Below, one piece after another: positions 1-10,444 of a DNA stretch of 64,000 nt. Below the pieces are notes generated by a model. The model worked only from the letters and a program-made list of their open reading frames with translations, did no database searches and was not told the origin of the DNA. The stretch lies in contig LLCB01000204.1 in NCBI GenBank assembly GCA_001414345.1, forward strand, positions 1-64,000, written 5' to 3'. The DNA comes from Hymenoscyphus infarciens. Lineage: Eukaryota > Ascomycota > Leotiomycetes > Helotiales > Helotiaceae. Every line of letters begins with the position of its first letter. Positions within the stretch are counted from its first letter, which is position 1. Both the position numbers and the translations under genes were made by a program.

Positions 1-52
1 CCCCACAACCAACCAAAGAGCCTCGACTGACACCCCCGACTATTCTATGTAG

Positions 53-853
53 CATCTCGGCATATCCCTCAGTTACCTTTGTTGTAATTATAAATCCGCA
101 TAATGGACCGGGCGCCGCTTCCCAACCAGACGCCGCCTACTCTCGGGAAATCGGCCAGCTGAAGTGCCTTCCGAACGTGCGACTGGTGGGATATGTGCGC
201 ATCAACTACTGCCAGAGGGATTTGGCCGAAGTCCATGAGGATATCAACAAGTATGCCGGGTGGGCGACATTGACCTCGCCCGATTCTGCACAGATGACTT
301 TGGCGGTGCACGGCATTTTCTTTGACGAGACGCCCAACCTGTACACGGAAGAGAGAGCCAACTACCTGGCCGACGTGACCAAGCTCGTCAAGAATTCGGC
401 CGGCATCTTGGGAGATCGAGTGGTCAGTCGTTCTTTTTTTTTTACCTTTTTTTACCTGGTCATGCTTTTGTCTTTGAAGCTGTCATATGAGATCCTTCCA
501 GGTTCCCTTGGTTCACTCATGACTAACTCACCACGTAGACGATCCATAATCCTGGAACGGTTCCTGACGTTGAGCTTGCTACCCCAGGGCCTGACATCAC
601 GACGGTGGTGGAGGAAAGCTGGTCAAGATATCGGTCGGGAGCCCTTCAGGAGCGCATGTCGTCGTTGTTGCGCTATGACCGACACCAATGCAGTTTCATG
701 GTGCATTCGGTGCCCGTTGGAGAGGTTTCCTCGTTGGTCCAAGAATTGCGCCATCGTGGTGCGTATCTCTTCGTCACGGATCTGCGCGCGGATTACTACT
801 GCCACTTTGGGGCAAGCTGGCGTGATTTTGTCAAGGCCATGGCGGCGGCTTGA
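53..853 (+). CDS. sph3: Spherulin-4 family glycoside hydrolase (GH135, Sph3-like), 5'-partial
   Basis: Exons <53..422 and 539..853. The upstream 52 bases look like the end of an intron (branch-like ACTGAC, acceptor TGTAG), so the start codon and signal/anchor region lie outside the window. The protein shows the spherulin-4 landmarks in order: VTFVVIINPHNGPG, VGYVRINY, the acidic GIFFDETP motif, and after the intron a TIHNPGT segment, a Glu-rich VVEESWS segment and a C-terminal FVTDLRADYY. In Aspergillus, Sph3 is a GH135 hydrolase that cleaves galactosaminogalactan and is needed to make it; the acidic pair in FFDE is the family's active-site region. The intron (423-538, GTCAGT..CACGTAG) keeps phase 0. 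The following gene is a UDP-glucose 4-epimerase on the same strand, as in the Aspergillus GAG cluster. Assignment to the family is firm; orthology to Sph3 rests on context. Confidence 0.88.
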
Positions 854-1369
854 CCCTAGTGGCGACGATGATGAATACGAGCGGGATGCCACTGCCAGCA
901 TCATGGCTTCGGCGACTACGGCGATTGTGGGAGGGGAGGGGTCCATACTTAGAACAACATGAAAATATCAAAGAACCTTTGAAGCTTTGATGACAATTAA
1001 ATCCTCTTAGTGTGAGCTGAGGAGAAACAGCTCATGGCATCAACACCGGAACACCCTACCACCAATGAAATCAATGGGATTCTCAGATCTTCAGCTCACC
1101 AAGGACCGGTTCTAACACTTGGCGTATCCAAAACTTTGCAGGATCCTGTTGATTACTTTGGAAAAGAAGAGAAAATTCCGACGAAACACAACCGTGTAAG
1201 CGAGGAGATCAAAGACTCTTGAGTCTTGATTCTTGAAGAGGGGAGTTTTGCATTCCGGTCTGAAATCCAGTCTGCAAAAAACTGGTATTTTACTCGAGTA
1301 CTTGGTCCCAAGCGAAGCGAATCAATCCATAGCTAGCGGGACCTAGCCCAGCAAAGCAAAGCAAAAACA

Positions 1370-2250
1370 GGGTTTTATTTTTATTTTTGTTTTTGTTTTT
1401 GTTTTTGTTTAGGAGCGAGGCCCCCGTGATGGACTATTCTGTTACGCACGCCTGGGACCAAGTATGAAGTATGAAGTATGAAGTATGAAGTATGAAGTAG
1501 TAATTTTTCCCATCTTTTTTTTTCTCCTTTCATTTTGTCCTTTTATTTCGTTTCTTTTTTTTATCTTTTTTTCTTCTTCGTTTTTTTCTTCTTCGTTTTT
1601 TTCTTCTTTCTTCCAAAACAAACGCTCTGATCCTTTCCAAGGAAATTAATTGCATTTCATTTCACATCTCCTCGTGTACGAACTCGCGTACTCCGTACTT
1701 ACGAGACAACCGTCTGATTTTTACTACTAGTACCTCCTATACTATACTGTTACTATTACTCACTACTTACTATAACACTACAACGACATATGTATTTGAG
1801 GTGTGAGGTGTGAGGTGAGGTGAGGTGTGAGGTGTGAGATGTGTTTTAGGCACGGACGGACGGGCCTGTCTGTACTGTACTAAAATCGGATTGGTTTGTC
1901 TCGTACAGGTACACGAGTTCTCGTACACGAGGAGTATGTGGAGCAGGTGGAGTTGTTAGGTGGAGATGTTTATGTGGAGATTTTATGTGGAGTGAGAAAA
2001 AAACCGGATTCGGATTGAATACGGGTTATAAGGTTCTTTGACTCTTGAGGTTCTTTGGAGAGTTAGTTTTATTTTTATTTCTACTTCTACGGACCTGTTG
2101 GGTAGATGGATAGATAGTATAGTATAGTATAGTATAGTATAGTACAGTATAGTACAGTACAGTATAGTAAACAAGGTAAGGTAGGGTAAGGTAGGGTAAG
2201 GTAAGGTAAGGTAGGTAGGTGCATGAATGAATGAATGAATGAATGAATAA
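1370..2250. repeat. Microsatellite cluster
   Basis: Successive simple repeats: TTTTTG units near 1380-1410, a 7-mer AGTATGA repeated about five times at 1461-1497, GTGAG-type units at 1801-1840, a TAGTA pentamer run at 2113-2168, GGTAA/GGTAGG units at 2174-2220, and GAAT tetramers at 2223-2248. Long open frames read through these runs are artefacts of repeat periodicity. Confidence 0.9.
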
Positions 2251-3238
2251 ACTCTTACGAGAGTTGGTATAGGCTAGGCAGGATAGGTTAGGTAGGCAGG
2301 CCAAGAAGGGTATTCAAGATTGGAATTTGGACGATAAATTGCTGGCATGTCTGCTAACAACAACAACAAAATGGTGACAGACATGTAAATAGCCCGCCTG
2401 AGAGATACTGTAGGTCTTTCTGGTTTGTGCAGTGCACCTGGTTTATGTGATGGAAATTCCTGCACGAATTGTCTATCTCTTTCTTGGTGACCGTAATTCA
2501 AGGGGTCAGTCACTTCTCCGTACTTACTTACTTACTTGGGAAGGGCATGGAAGATGAAAGGAGATGGATGGGTGGATCGCAATGGACAGGGGATGGACGG
2601 GGGTACCTGCATGTATCCGCACCGCACGCACGAACTAACCACTGACTCGGTGACCGTGCCGTGGCCGTGATCGCATGAGACAGTTCACTTCGGCTCGGCG
2701 CCACAAACGAACGCACAGTCAGTTAGTTACCTTATTTAGTTCGTAGTCCTTCAGGGGGGTGGAAAGCCTTTGAAACATCCATTAGGTACAGTACGGCATC
2801 TTTTTTCTTTGTTGAGGAATTTTAGGAGGTAGGTAGGTTACCCCCTAGGAAGGAAAGGAAAGGAATACTACTCCATGGGAGTAGCATCGCTTGTGTAGAG
2901 ATCCTACCTAGGAGCGAAAGGGGGGAGTGACGCTAGAGCCGAAATGCAAATGGAAAATGCTTAACGAAGACCGGATTGTTCAAAGGTAGCAGGAAAAACG
3001 TGGGTGAGAGGTGCCACTGTCATGTCAGTCTGTAAGCTTTTTTTTTCTTTTCGTGTGGGGCAAAAACTACTTTAGTGCCTTAGCCTCCCTTGGCTGGAGA
3101 GAAGATGGTTTACTGGTTTGGTTGATCCGGGCGGGTAGGTATTTCACTCCACTCAAAGTCAAAACAAGCTACTCTTCTCCGGCTCTTCCTTCTCCCCAAC
3201 TACAGTACAGTACGGACTTCGTCCCAGGCGTAACAAAG

Positions 3239-3360
3239 GTTCGTTATCCAAATGGGGCTTCGTCTCTGGTGAAATCAAGGTTAAACAGGGGGCTGGCTCA
3301 CTTTCTATACTTTCCAGGGGTTTTGGGGGCAGCATAAGACATCGGAAATGTGAATTTCCT
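3239..3360 (-). repeat. Dispersed repeat, inverted copy of the 7.17-7.40 kb repeat
   Basis: Read on the minus strand this segment carries the same blocks as 7168-7400: TTTCCGATGTCTTATGC, a poly-C/A stretch, GAAAGTATA, CCCCTGTTTAACCTT, and CAGAGACGAAG, followed by CCCCATTTGGATAACG. The two loci lie about 4 kb apart in opposite orientation, one on each side of the epimerase gene. No coding capacity; probably a short non-autonomous element or its remnant. Confidence 0.75.
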
Positions 3361-4083
3361 TCTGGTGCCATCTGGTACTGTGCGGTACCTGTCTAGCTTC
3401 GGGCCAAAGAAAGAGAATTAACATCCATGTCGTTCGTTTCCTTCCCCCCCCTGGCCAAGTTTGTTCCGCGCTTAGGGTGTCTGTCCTACTTTAGATGCTT
3501 CCTTTCTGGGATCGGCCATCACCAAAAGGGGATCCCAACACCCGAGGCGACCATAACAGGAATATTAAAGTATATTATATTGCTGACGATGGCGTGTGGC
3601 CAAGAGGGATGGGTAACTGGGTTCTACGGTACAGATCCTGCATGGAAAGAAAAACTCTCCGCATGCATTAGATTGTCAACCTGAGGTCACATCCAAAGCC
3701 ATTTTTAGATGGATGCACTGCTTTGCTGCAGACGCTGAAGTCTAGATTTTCCATCTGGATTGTCATGAACTGGTGGTAGCGTGTGGCTCCCACGGACCTA
3801 GGGAGTCATTGCTCTGTACCATGGCAGTCGTGTTGGTGGGTTGGTGGCTGACAGATTGAGCACATACGGCCCCGAAACGACTAAGCGATATCAAACAGGT
3901 CAACAGTCCAGATGTCCGAACCACGTAGCCACGCCAAAAGCTCAACCTCACCAACGGTTGTTTTTTCATGGCTTGTGAGATCCAGATCTCCTCGGTTTAA
4001 GGTCTGAGAGTCTGGTAATCAAGTATAAGACGGGAAGGGAAACTCCCCTGTCGGAACATTTTACAACACATACACAGCACAAT

Positions 4084-4182
4084 CCCTTCTTTGCATCTTA
4101 CTTTCATCTTACTTTCATCCCCCCTCAAATCTTAATTACATCTCAATATCCCATCTGCCCTTCACATAATCACATATAAATA
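4084..4182 (+). promoter_or_regulatory. CT-rich leader of the epimerase gene
   Basis: A pyrimidine-rich tract (repeated CTTACTTTCATC units near 4098-4122) followed by ATATAAATA ending directly at the ATG. CT-rich tracts just upstream of the transcription start are typical of well-expressed filamentous-fungal genes. The exact start site is not visible. Confidence 0.4.
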
Positions 4183-5406
4183 ATGTCTACCTTCAACACC
4201 TGTCCCTTCGAGGACAACTCCTCCATCTCCTCCTCTTCGCCTATCTCCAGATCCAGCACACCAGCAACGGTCCTCTCTGACTCTTCCGACTCTTACTCTC
4301 GCACTTCTCCGTCCTCCTCCCACGATGAGTTCATCCTTGTTGTTGGTGGTCTGGGTTTCATCGGAAGTCATACCTCTTGGGAACTCCTCAAGACTGGACA
4401 GAATGTGATCATCATCGACAACAACTGCCACTCCGAGCTCAACGTCCTTGACAAACTGGACAGCCTCATGGACTCTCACTACACATCCTCTGAATCCCAA
4501 CCAATTCTCGACTTCTATCAAGTTGACTATCGGAACCAAGAGCAAATGACTTCCATTCTCTCCAAATATCAAACCGCACCAAACTCGGCCACAAAGTCCA
4601 AGATCACTGGCGTCATACACTTCGCCGCCTACAAATCCGTCGCCGAATCTTTCAAGAAGCCACTCCAATACTACTCCAACAACGTCGCTGGCCTGGTTGA
4701 TTTCTGCACCACCCTCGGAGACTTTCACATCAAGAACCTCATTTTCTCCTCCTCTGCTACTGTCTATGGCGAGCTTGCAGACCAAGGTGGCCGCCTCACC
4801 GAATCCATGGCCGACAGCTCTTCTTGCCACGGTCTTACCAACCCATACGGGCGAACCAAGTGGATTTCCGAGGCCATTCTGAACGATCTTGCCAATAGTG
4901 ACAAAGAGTGGAACATCACCGCGCTAAGATACTTCAACCCAATCGGCGCCGACGAGAGCGGCAAACTCGGCGAGGACCCCAGCGGCGAGAACCTGATGCC
5001 CATTGTTGTCAAAGCCATGTCGGGAAAACTGGAGGCCCTCAACGTCTTCGGCACCAACTGGGATACCCCCGACGGAACGGCCATCAGAGACTTCATCCAC
5101 GTCTCCGACTTGGCTATGGGACATCTGGCTGCGCTCAAGAAATCCACCGCAGCCAATGCGAAGACTGGCTACCACATCTTCAACCTTGGGTCGGGGACTG
5201 GTAACAGCGTCATGGATATTGTCACGTCGATGCGAGAAGTCTCCGGCAGGGCAATCCCCACCATCGAGAAGGGCCGCCGAGAAGGAGATGTTGGTGTTTG
5301 CATCGCAGAGCCAAGTAAGAGCTGGAGCGAGTTGGGATGGAAGACGGAGAAGAGTCTCAAAACGGCTTGCTACGATGTCTGCCGATACCTTGGATATGTT
5401 TCTTGA
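4183..5406 (+). CDS. uge3: UDP-glucose/UDP-GlcNAc 4-epimerase (Uge3-like)
   Basis: Single-exon gene of 407 residues. After a Ser/Thr-rich N-terminal extension of about 48 residues comes the short-chain-dehydrogenase Rossmann motif GGLGFIGSH (residues 55-63), then GVIHFAAYKSV, the FSSSATVYG serine motif, the catalytic Tyr222-x3-Lys226 in NPYGRTK, ALRYFNPIGA, RDFIHVSDLA and the C-terminal GW segment typical of GalE. It interconverts UDP-Glc/UDP-Gal and, in the Uge3 clade, UDP-GlcNAc/UDP-GalNAc, giving both precursors of galactosaminogalactan. Family and reaction are certain from motifs. The Uge3 name (rather than the Leloir-pathway Uge5 type) is inferred from its place between an Sph3-like hydrolase and an Agd3-like deacetylase. 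ATG chosen because it directly follows the CT-rich leader and opens the full frame. Confidence 0.93.
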   Translation: MSTFNTCPFEDNSSISSSSPISRSSTPATVLSDSSDSYSRTSPSSSHDEFILVVGGLGFIGSHTSWELLKTGQNVIIIDNNCHSELNVLDKLDSLMDSHYTSSESQPILDFYQVDYRNQEQMTSILSKYQTAPNSATKSKITGVIHFAAYKSVAESFKKPLQYYSNNVAGLVDFCTTLGDFHIKNLIFSSSATVYGELADQGGRLTESMADSSSCHGLTNPYGRTKWISEAILNDLANSDKEWNITALRYFNPIGADESGKLGEDPSGENLMPIVVKAMSGKLEALNVFGTNWDTPDGTAIRDFIHVSDLAMGHLAALKKSTAANAKTGYHIFNLGSGTGNSVMDIVTSMREVSGRAIPTIEKGRREGDVGVCIAEPSKSWSELGWKTEKSLKTACYDVCRYLGYVS

Positions 5407-5750
5407 AAAAGCATTTTGGACAGCACCTACATTCACGATTCACGAGTTTCCTTTCTTCTGTACTTTTACATGGGGTTCTTGTGGAGTTTGTATAGATGGA
5501 TTAGAAATAAAGTTAATGATAATTTACACGATCTATTTTTGGTTTCTGGTAATGATCACATCGTAAGTACAACCCCGCTCGCTACAATCGTCCCCCCCCT
5601 CCATCAAACATCGGCATAACATCGGAAACATTCGTATTGGTGCTCGCACGCTGTCAGTTTGCCACTACCCGAGCTTTTAAACTGTCATCCCCTTAGTTTC
5701 TAAGCCATGGATCTCCTGACTTTTCTAGTTCGCAACAAGCATGACTTATA

Positions 5751-5841
5751 CTATCCCCCCCCCTAAATAAAATGTAAGCGCACGGCCGCTGTGCCATACT
5801 AAATGTCTGTGCACTCTACATTTTATTCAGGGGGGGGATAG
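5751..5841. mobile_element. 91-bp miniature element with TA target duplication (Tc1/mariner-type MITE)
   Basis: The two ends are inverted copies about 31 bases long: CTATCCCC...CTAAATAAAATGTA on the left and its reverse complement on the right, with a short centre. The element is bounded by TA at 5749-5750 and TA at 5842-5843, the target-site duplication of Tc1/mariner elements. There is no coding capacity. A related end occurs near 38306 and another near 49283. Confidence 0.8.
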
Positions 5842-6831
5842 TACTACCACTACCCAGATAATGTCAGCGTGCCTCCCGGTGGACACGGAAAGTGGCACCA
5901 TTAAGTACTTTATGCTTTCAGAAGTACCAAAGTACATAACTCCACGCAAACAAGATTAAAAAAAAACATTCTAAAATTAAGAGGATGGTTAATTACAAGA
6001 GCCTGTAGCGCATCTAGTGATATTTTCGTTTTCTTTTTGTTTTTACGCCGCGATTTTGGTAGAGGCGCAAGTAAGGGTGTCAGTTTCCGTGTCTGTCCAC
6101 CGGGAGCGTAGGTACGGTACCTAGCTCAGGAACTCGCTTAAATCTCATCCCCTAGCGCCCACCAAGTGAGTGACGGGGCCTCCTTCAACTAGGACGTTCT
6201 CTAAAGGACAAGCCACCATCGCTTTCCTTTCCAGACTTTTCCGTTGCTAGGGATTTGTCGTACTTACGGAACCTGACATGCAAGTACTACACGAGGTTCG
6301 CTTGTCTTTTCAGCCCCATCCCATTTTCAGCGCCAAACCAAACCCCACCCGAGCACGTTTTCAAGAATTTACCCGGGTGCAAGATCGCAGGTCGGCTTGA
6401 TGGTGATTGATTGAAAAGCCCTCCCACTCAGCTGTCACAACACCCCCCACACAAACGCAGTTAATCAAATCTTTATTGCCTGGGTAAATTCGAGTTTTCA
6501 GCACAAATGCACTTAACTTACTTGGGCTTTCCGACATGAATGAAAAACACTCTTCCAACCTCTCGGCCTCCATAATTTCCACAGGAGCACTGCATCACAG
6601 ACAGCACCATGGCATCACTGCATACACTTTGACAAATACAAATGCAATTTACCCAAAAGCCACTTTCTACTTAAGTTGTCTCGGAACCTCGAAAAATCTA
6701 GCTCGTTCATGTCAGTTGTCACATCTCGACCTAAAAAACCACACTGACCTGCATGTGAAACCCCCCAAAGTAGTAGTTCAAACTCAAAGAGCGCCCACGC
6801 AATCCAGGTTCCGTTTGTCGTCCGTAAGTAA

Positions 6832-7011
6832 AGGTGGTGGCCAGCTCGGATCTCTCCCACCCCTCCTTGTCGCTCTGACTATAGCTCCATAGCTTTTGAC
6901 AGTAAAATGAATTTCTGAACCAATAGGATGCGCATTGAATAGGTGGAGTTATAGTCGGAGCAAAAGGGGGGGGGAGGGGGGGGGGAGATCCGAGCTGGAC
7001 AGCCAGCACCT
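6832..7011. repeat. 180-bp inverted repeat, MITE-like
   Basis: The left arm (from about 6832, AGGTGGTGGCCAGCTCGGATC, ending near 6895 with CTGACTATAGCTCCAT) matches the reverse complement of the right arm (about 6940-7011), allowing small gaps in C-rich tracts. The centre is about 45 bases. Target duplication not resolved. Confidence 0.65.
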
Positions 7012-7167
7012 CTACACCCGAGAAAAAAACACACGGGACAGAGCCGAGACTGACTTCAGCCTTCACCAACTCGGAAGCCCATATTCATAATATCAGACTT
7101 TAATCCTAACCTACTTCTCTTTCTAGTTTCGGTTCCTGGGGGGGGGGAAAGCGGGGAATAGACAAAG

Positions 7168-7400
7168 GTTATCTAAATGGGGCAATTGGCACATTTCCGA
7201 TGTCTTATGCCACCAAAAAACCCCCTGAAAGGTATATACTTCGTGCCAGGCCTTTTAAATGTTATCCAAATGGGGCAATTACCACGTTTCCGATGTCTTA
7301 TGCCACCAAAAAAGCCCCCTGAAAGGTATATAAAGTGACCCCCCTGTTCAACCTTTATTTCGCCAGAGACGAAGTAGGACTAGGTGCTAAGGCAAAGATG
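7168..7400 (+). repeat. Dispersed repeat with 93-bp tandem duplication
   Basis: Two adjacent units begin at 7168 and 7261 with GTTATC(T/C)AAATGGGGCAATT, continue through CGATGTCTTATGCCACC and end with CCCCCTGAAAGGTATATA. The second unit continues into ACCCCCCTGTTCAACC and CAGAGACGAAG. An inverted relative is at 3239-3360. Confidence 0.75.
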
Positions 7401-8571
7401 CTTCCCGACCTTTCGAGTACTGGTCAATCAATGCCCAAGCTAGAAAATTGATCCCAGGTCCAAGAAACGAGGTTCGAAATGACAAGAAACGCTGAACCAC
7501 AAACTTCCAGCAGAGCTTTGGCACCGGTCCATCGATCCCTTGTGTATCCATCCTCTCCTTCTTTCACACATACTCTCCCCCTCTCTGGCAACCGTACCTG
7601 ACTTCAGCTCGCCCCGAATCACAAAGGGGCCTTCTGGTCGCAGTACTTCACTTCAAATAATCATCAGCTTTGCCTCTCAACGCCACTCCTGAATATGACA
7701 ACTGTGAAGAAAAAGAGACACCTCAACGGACACCTACCAATTCACTCCTCCAAAAATACTCATTGAAGTCCTCTTAGTTTATCCCAAGGAAAGCCCCTAG
7801 CTGTACACACCGTCAACTTAATAACCAACAGACTAGCCATTTACGGTGACCTACGACCCACGCGGTCAAAAAACAACGGAGACACAAGGAAACTCGAGAA
7901 CAAGTAAACCTATATATAAACCTCGTAATCCTATACTTGCTTATATCTACAGAACAAAAAGAGAAATATTACCAGCACAGCATCACACCTAAAAAGAAAC
8001 CGCCTCACCGGCATGCATCACTCACACAGAGGACGGAGAAAAAAGGCCATCATGATGAAAACCTAGAGGGAAAAATACAGATATAACAAAAAAGGGGAAA
8101 AGAAACTAGTAATAGCACAAGAGCTCGTCCGAGCAATAAAACATGCATTTGGCCTCCGCCCAAAAAGCAATGCCATGTATCTATCGTACCCATCCATCGC
8201 ATCCAGAACAAAACAAAAAAGAAGGGGGATCCATTTGGTTCGGTAATTGTAAGTAGTGGTAACAAAAAAGAGGTGAAGAAGAAGGCCTGTTGAAATCCGA
8301 GCGGCAAAAGGACAAGATTAATCCAGTGCCACCCAAGAAGAATAAAAGGTGATTAAACCCCTCCTTTCCTCCCCCTGAAAACCAAATCAAAGCTCCCCCC
8401 ATCCCCCAGTTCCATTGCAAAATCCATCGCCATGCGGTTTATCGCCCCGTTTGATTGATCGAACAAACCCGCCCCCGCCCATGCTTTACGATTTCGAGAG
8501 ACCTTGTGTACATGTTGTTTGCGTATTTCCGCCATTTCGCATCCACCCGCATCCCACTGTTGCCAGCCATC

Positions 8572-10444
8572 TTACATACCCTCGTACTCTCCACCAAGAT
8601 CATCTTCGTCGAGGTCACCATCTTGGATCTCCTTTGCCATTTCGCGCTCGCGCTCTCTTGCCTCTTGTGCGTTCTTGAGTTCTAATCGATGTTGGTTCAT
8701 TGGGAAACGCATTGCCTGGAGAATAATTAGTTATTGCGTACACCATCGGATTAAGGAAACACAGCATACCTTAACACTTTCGTCGTGGAGGCCGAGACAT
8801 GCCCGAATACGCTCATGGAAAGCTTCTCCAGGCTCTCTAGTCGCATACACGTCTCCAACCTCCTTGCTCTTCATGAAACCCCGCTCTCGATCCAGAGAGG
8901 CTTCTATGACGCCATCCCGGATCGCCTTTGCCACAATATATTCCGCAGACTCCTCGCTCTCCAACTTCAATCGGATACAAATATCGCGAAGGGAAATTCT
9001 CGAGTAGGACAAGGACATCATTCGAATTCCAGTTTTAATGACATTCTGGCGAAGGCGGAGGATTAGGGTGTAGGTTCCATCTCGTCGAAAGGTCTCGCTA
9101 TGTTTCTTGATTGTGCTTTCGAATTCCCCAAGCAGTCCAACTCGTACAGCCTGAACAAGTTGCAGGTATGGTTCCAAGGCACGCTCCATGCTAGCGACAC
9201 GGAAGGTCGCACGTTCGGGGATGTCACCCATTAACAATTCCACCACTAGTTTCAACTTTGTAGCACTCTGGGAGAAACCTGCTGCGCTAGGACTCGATGG
9301 TGCCTTTCTTGTTGCCGCTGTGAGTTGTTGCTGGGCTTCGGTGTAACGTAGTTGGATGGCTCTGATACGACCCAGATAATATAAATATCGCGCAACCTGG
9401 TTGTTCGATGCGTTGTCAGGGAACTTGGTGTGTGTGACGAGGAGATCGGCTTGGGTGATATGAGACGTCGACAGGTAGTTTCGTAAAAGTAGAACGATAA
9501 CTGTGGATTGGGTATCGACATCCTTGCGCAAAACGGCCGTTCGCAGGGCAGATAGAAGAGCGGGTCGTAGAGAGACAACAGGTGAGGCAGGTGATGGAGG
9601 AAGAGGATGCATCTGTTCTGCGAACATTGAGTAGTAAAAGTAAACGCGGGCAGAGAGTGAGTCCAGGGTTCGTCGATTCAATGAGTGTATCCGCTCTGCT
9701 AGATGTTGCGAGAAGACTGCGCCCTTTTGTGTGATCTTGTTGTCCAGGTAGTAGATCTGAGTAAGGATGCCGAGGAAGATATCGACTTCAGGGATGATCT
9801 CTTTCTGTTCCTTCTTCCCATTCTTGGTTGCTTTTGATTCGGAATCGATCTCCATCTCGGTCGAGCTTGGCTTTGCGAAAGTAGCATTTTCCCTGTCGAG
9901 TGCAACTAACAAAGATCTCGCCGCAGGACTGGTTGAAGGATAGGTCTCGGTGATAACTTGTGCGAGGATATCGGGTGTGAGGCGTTTGCGGATAGAGGAA
10001 ATGGATCGTAGGGCTCGGAGGGTAAATCTGGCATCAAACAAAGTAACAGCGCGCTCAAGTAATGGGAAATTGCTCTTGATATCTGGAGAAAGGAGTGAAT
10101 GTCAGCAAAGAAACGGCAAAAGCGTCGAGACACCAGGATGCAATCAACGTACCTGATACAGCCTGGGTGACCGGATCAACCTTGACAGCACCATCATCCT
10201 CCCCTTCCGCCTCGCCGTCCATGGCAACATCTCCATCCACATCCTTCGTCGGTGGAGCGGATAGTTTGGAGCCCTTTGATGGCGGCACTACCACCGTCAT
10301 CTCTTCCTCGCCTTCCTTGACCTTCTTGCCTTTCCCACCCTTCAAGGGATTGGGCGCATCATCCTTCATCTCGACGTCCTTTGTACCATTGATGCCGTTC
10401 TCGACTGGCTCATTGCCGTTGGTATGGGGGGTCTTGCTAGGCAT
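8572..10444 (-). CDS. rpn3: 26S proteasome regulatory particle lid subunit Rpn3 (PSMD3)
   Basis: Exons (minus strand) 10444..10153, 10082..8770 and 8715..8572, 582 residues. Introns are 70 and 54 bases (GTACGT..CTCCAG and GTATGC..CTCCAG) and all exon lengths sum to whole codons. The N-terminal 100 residues are acidic and low-complexity; the rest is the helical Rpn3 scaffold with a PCI domain near the C-terminus (block SRISLRDICIRLKLE, then AEYIVAKAIRDGVIEA) and the conserved tail starting VKAMRFP and rich in Arg/Glu. It is a structural subunit of the proteasome lid and essential in yeasts. It is a housekeeping gene placed between two exopolysaccharide genes, with a 1.4-kb divergent intergenic region to the deacetylase. 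Confidence 0.97.

Larger units (their letters stand above)
854..4182. other. 3.3-kb intergenic region, no supported gene
   Basis: Between the Sph3-like gene and the epimerase. It holds a dense cluster of microsatellites (1370-2250), poly-T/CT tracts, and one copy of a dispersed repeat at 3239-3360. Short open frames are present on both strands but none has a recognisable domain or plausible splicing. The last 100 bases are the epimerase promoter/leader. Confidence 0.6.
5407..8571. other. 3.2-kb intergenic region rich in short inverted repeats
   Basis: Lies between the convergent 3' ends of the epimerase and rpn3. It contains a 91-bp mariner-type miniature element (5751-5841), a larger inverted repeat (6832-7011) and a tandemly duplicated dispersed repeat (7168-7400). 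No open frame here shows a domain; the longest ones near 6.5-7.1 kb overlap the inverted repeat. Confidence 0.6.

Noticed and set aside
1461..1500. Regular direct repeats that could suggest a CRISPR-like array
   Set aside because: It is an uninterrupted 7-mer microsatellite with no spacers, in a eukaryotic genome.
1983..2304. Minus-strand open frames of 60-90 codons rich in Tyr/Thr/Leu
   Set aside because: They read through pentamer and tetramer microsatellites; the composition is due to repeat periodicity.
6536..7069. Overlapping frames of about 110-118 codons on both strands
   Set aside because: They overlap the inverted repeat and poly-C/G runs and show no domain or splice context.
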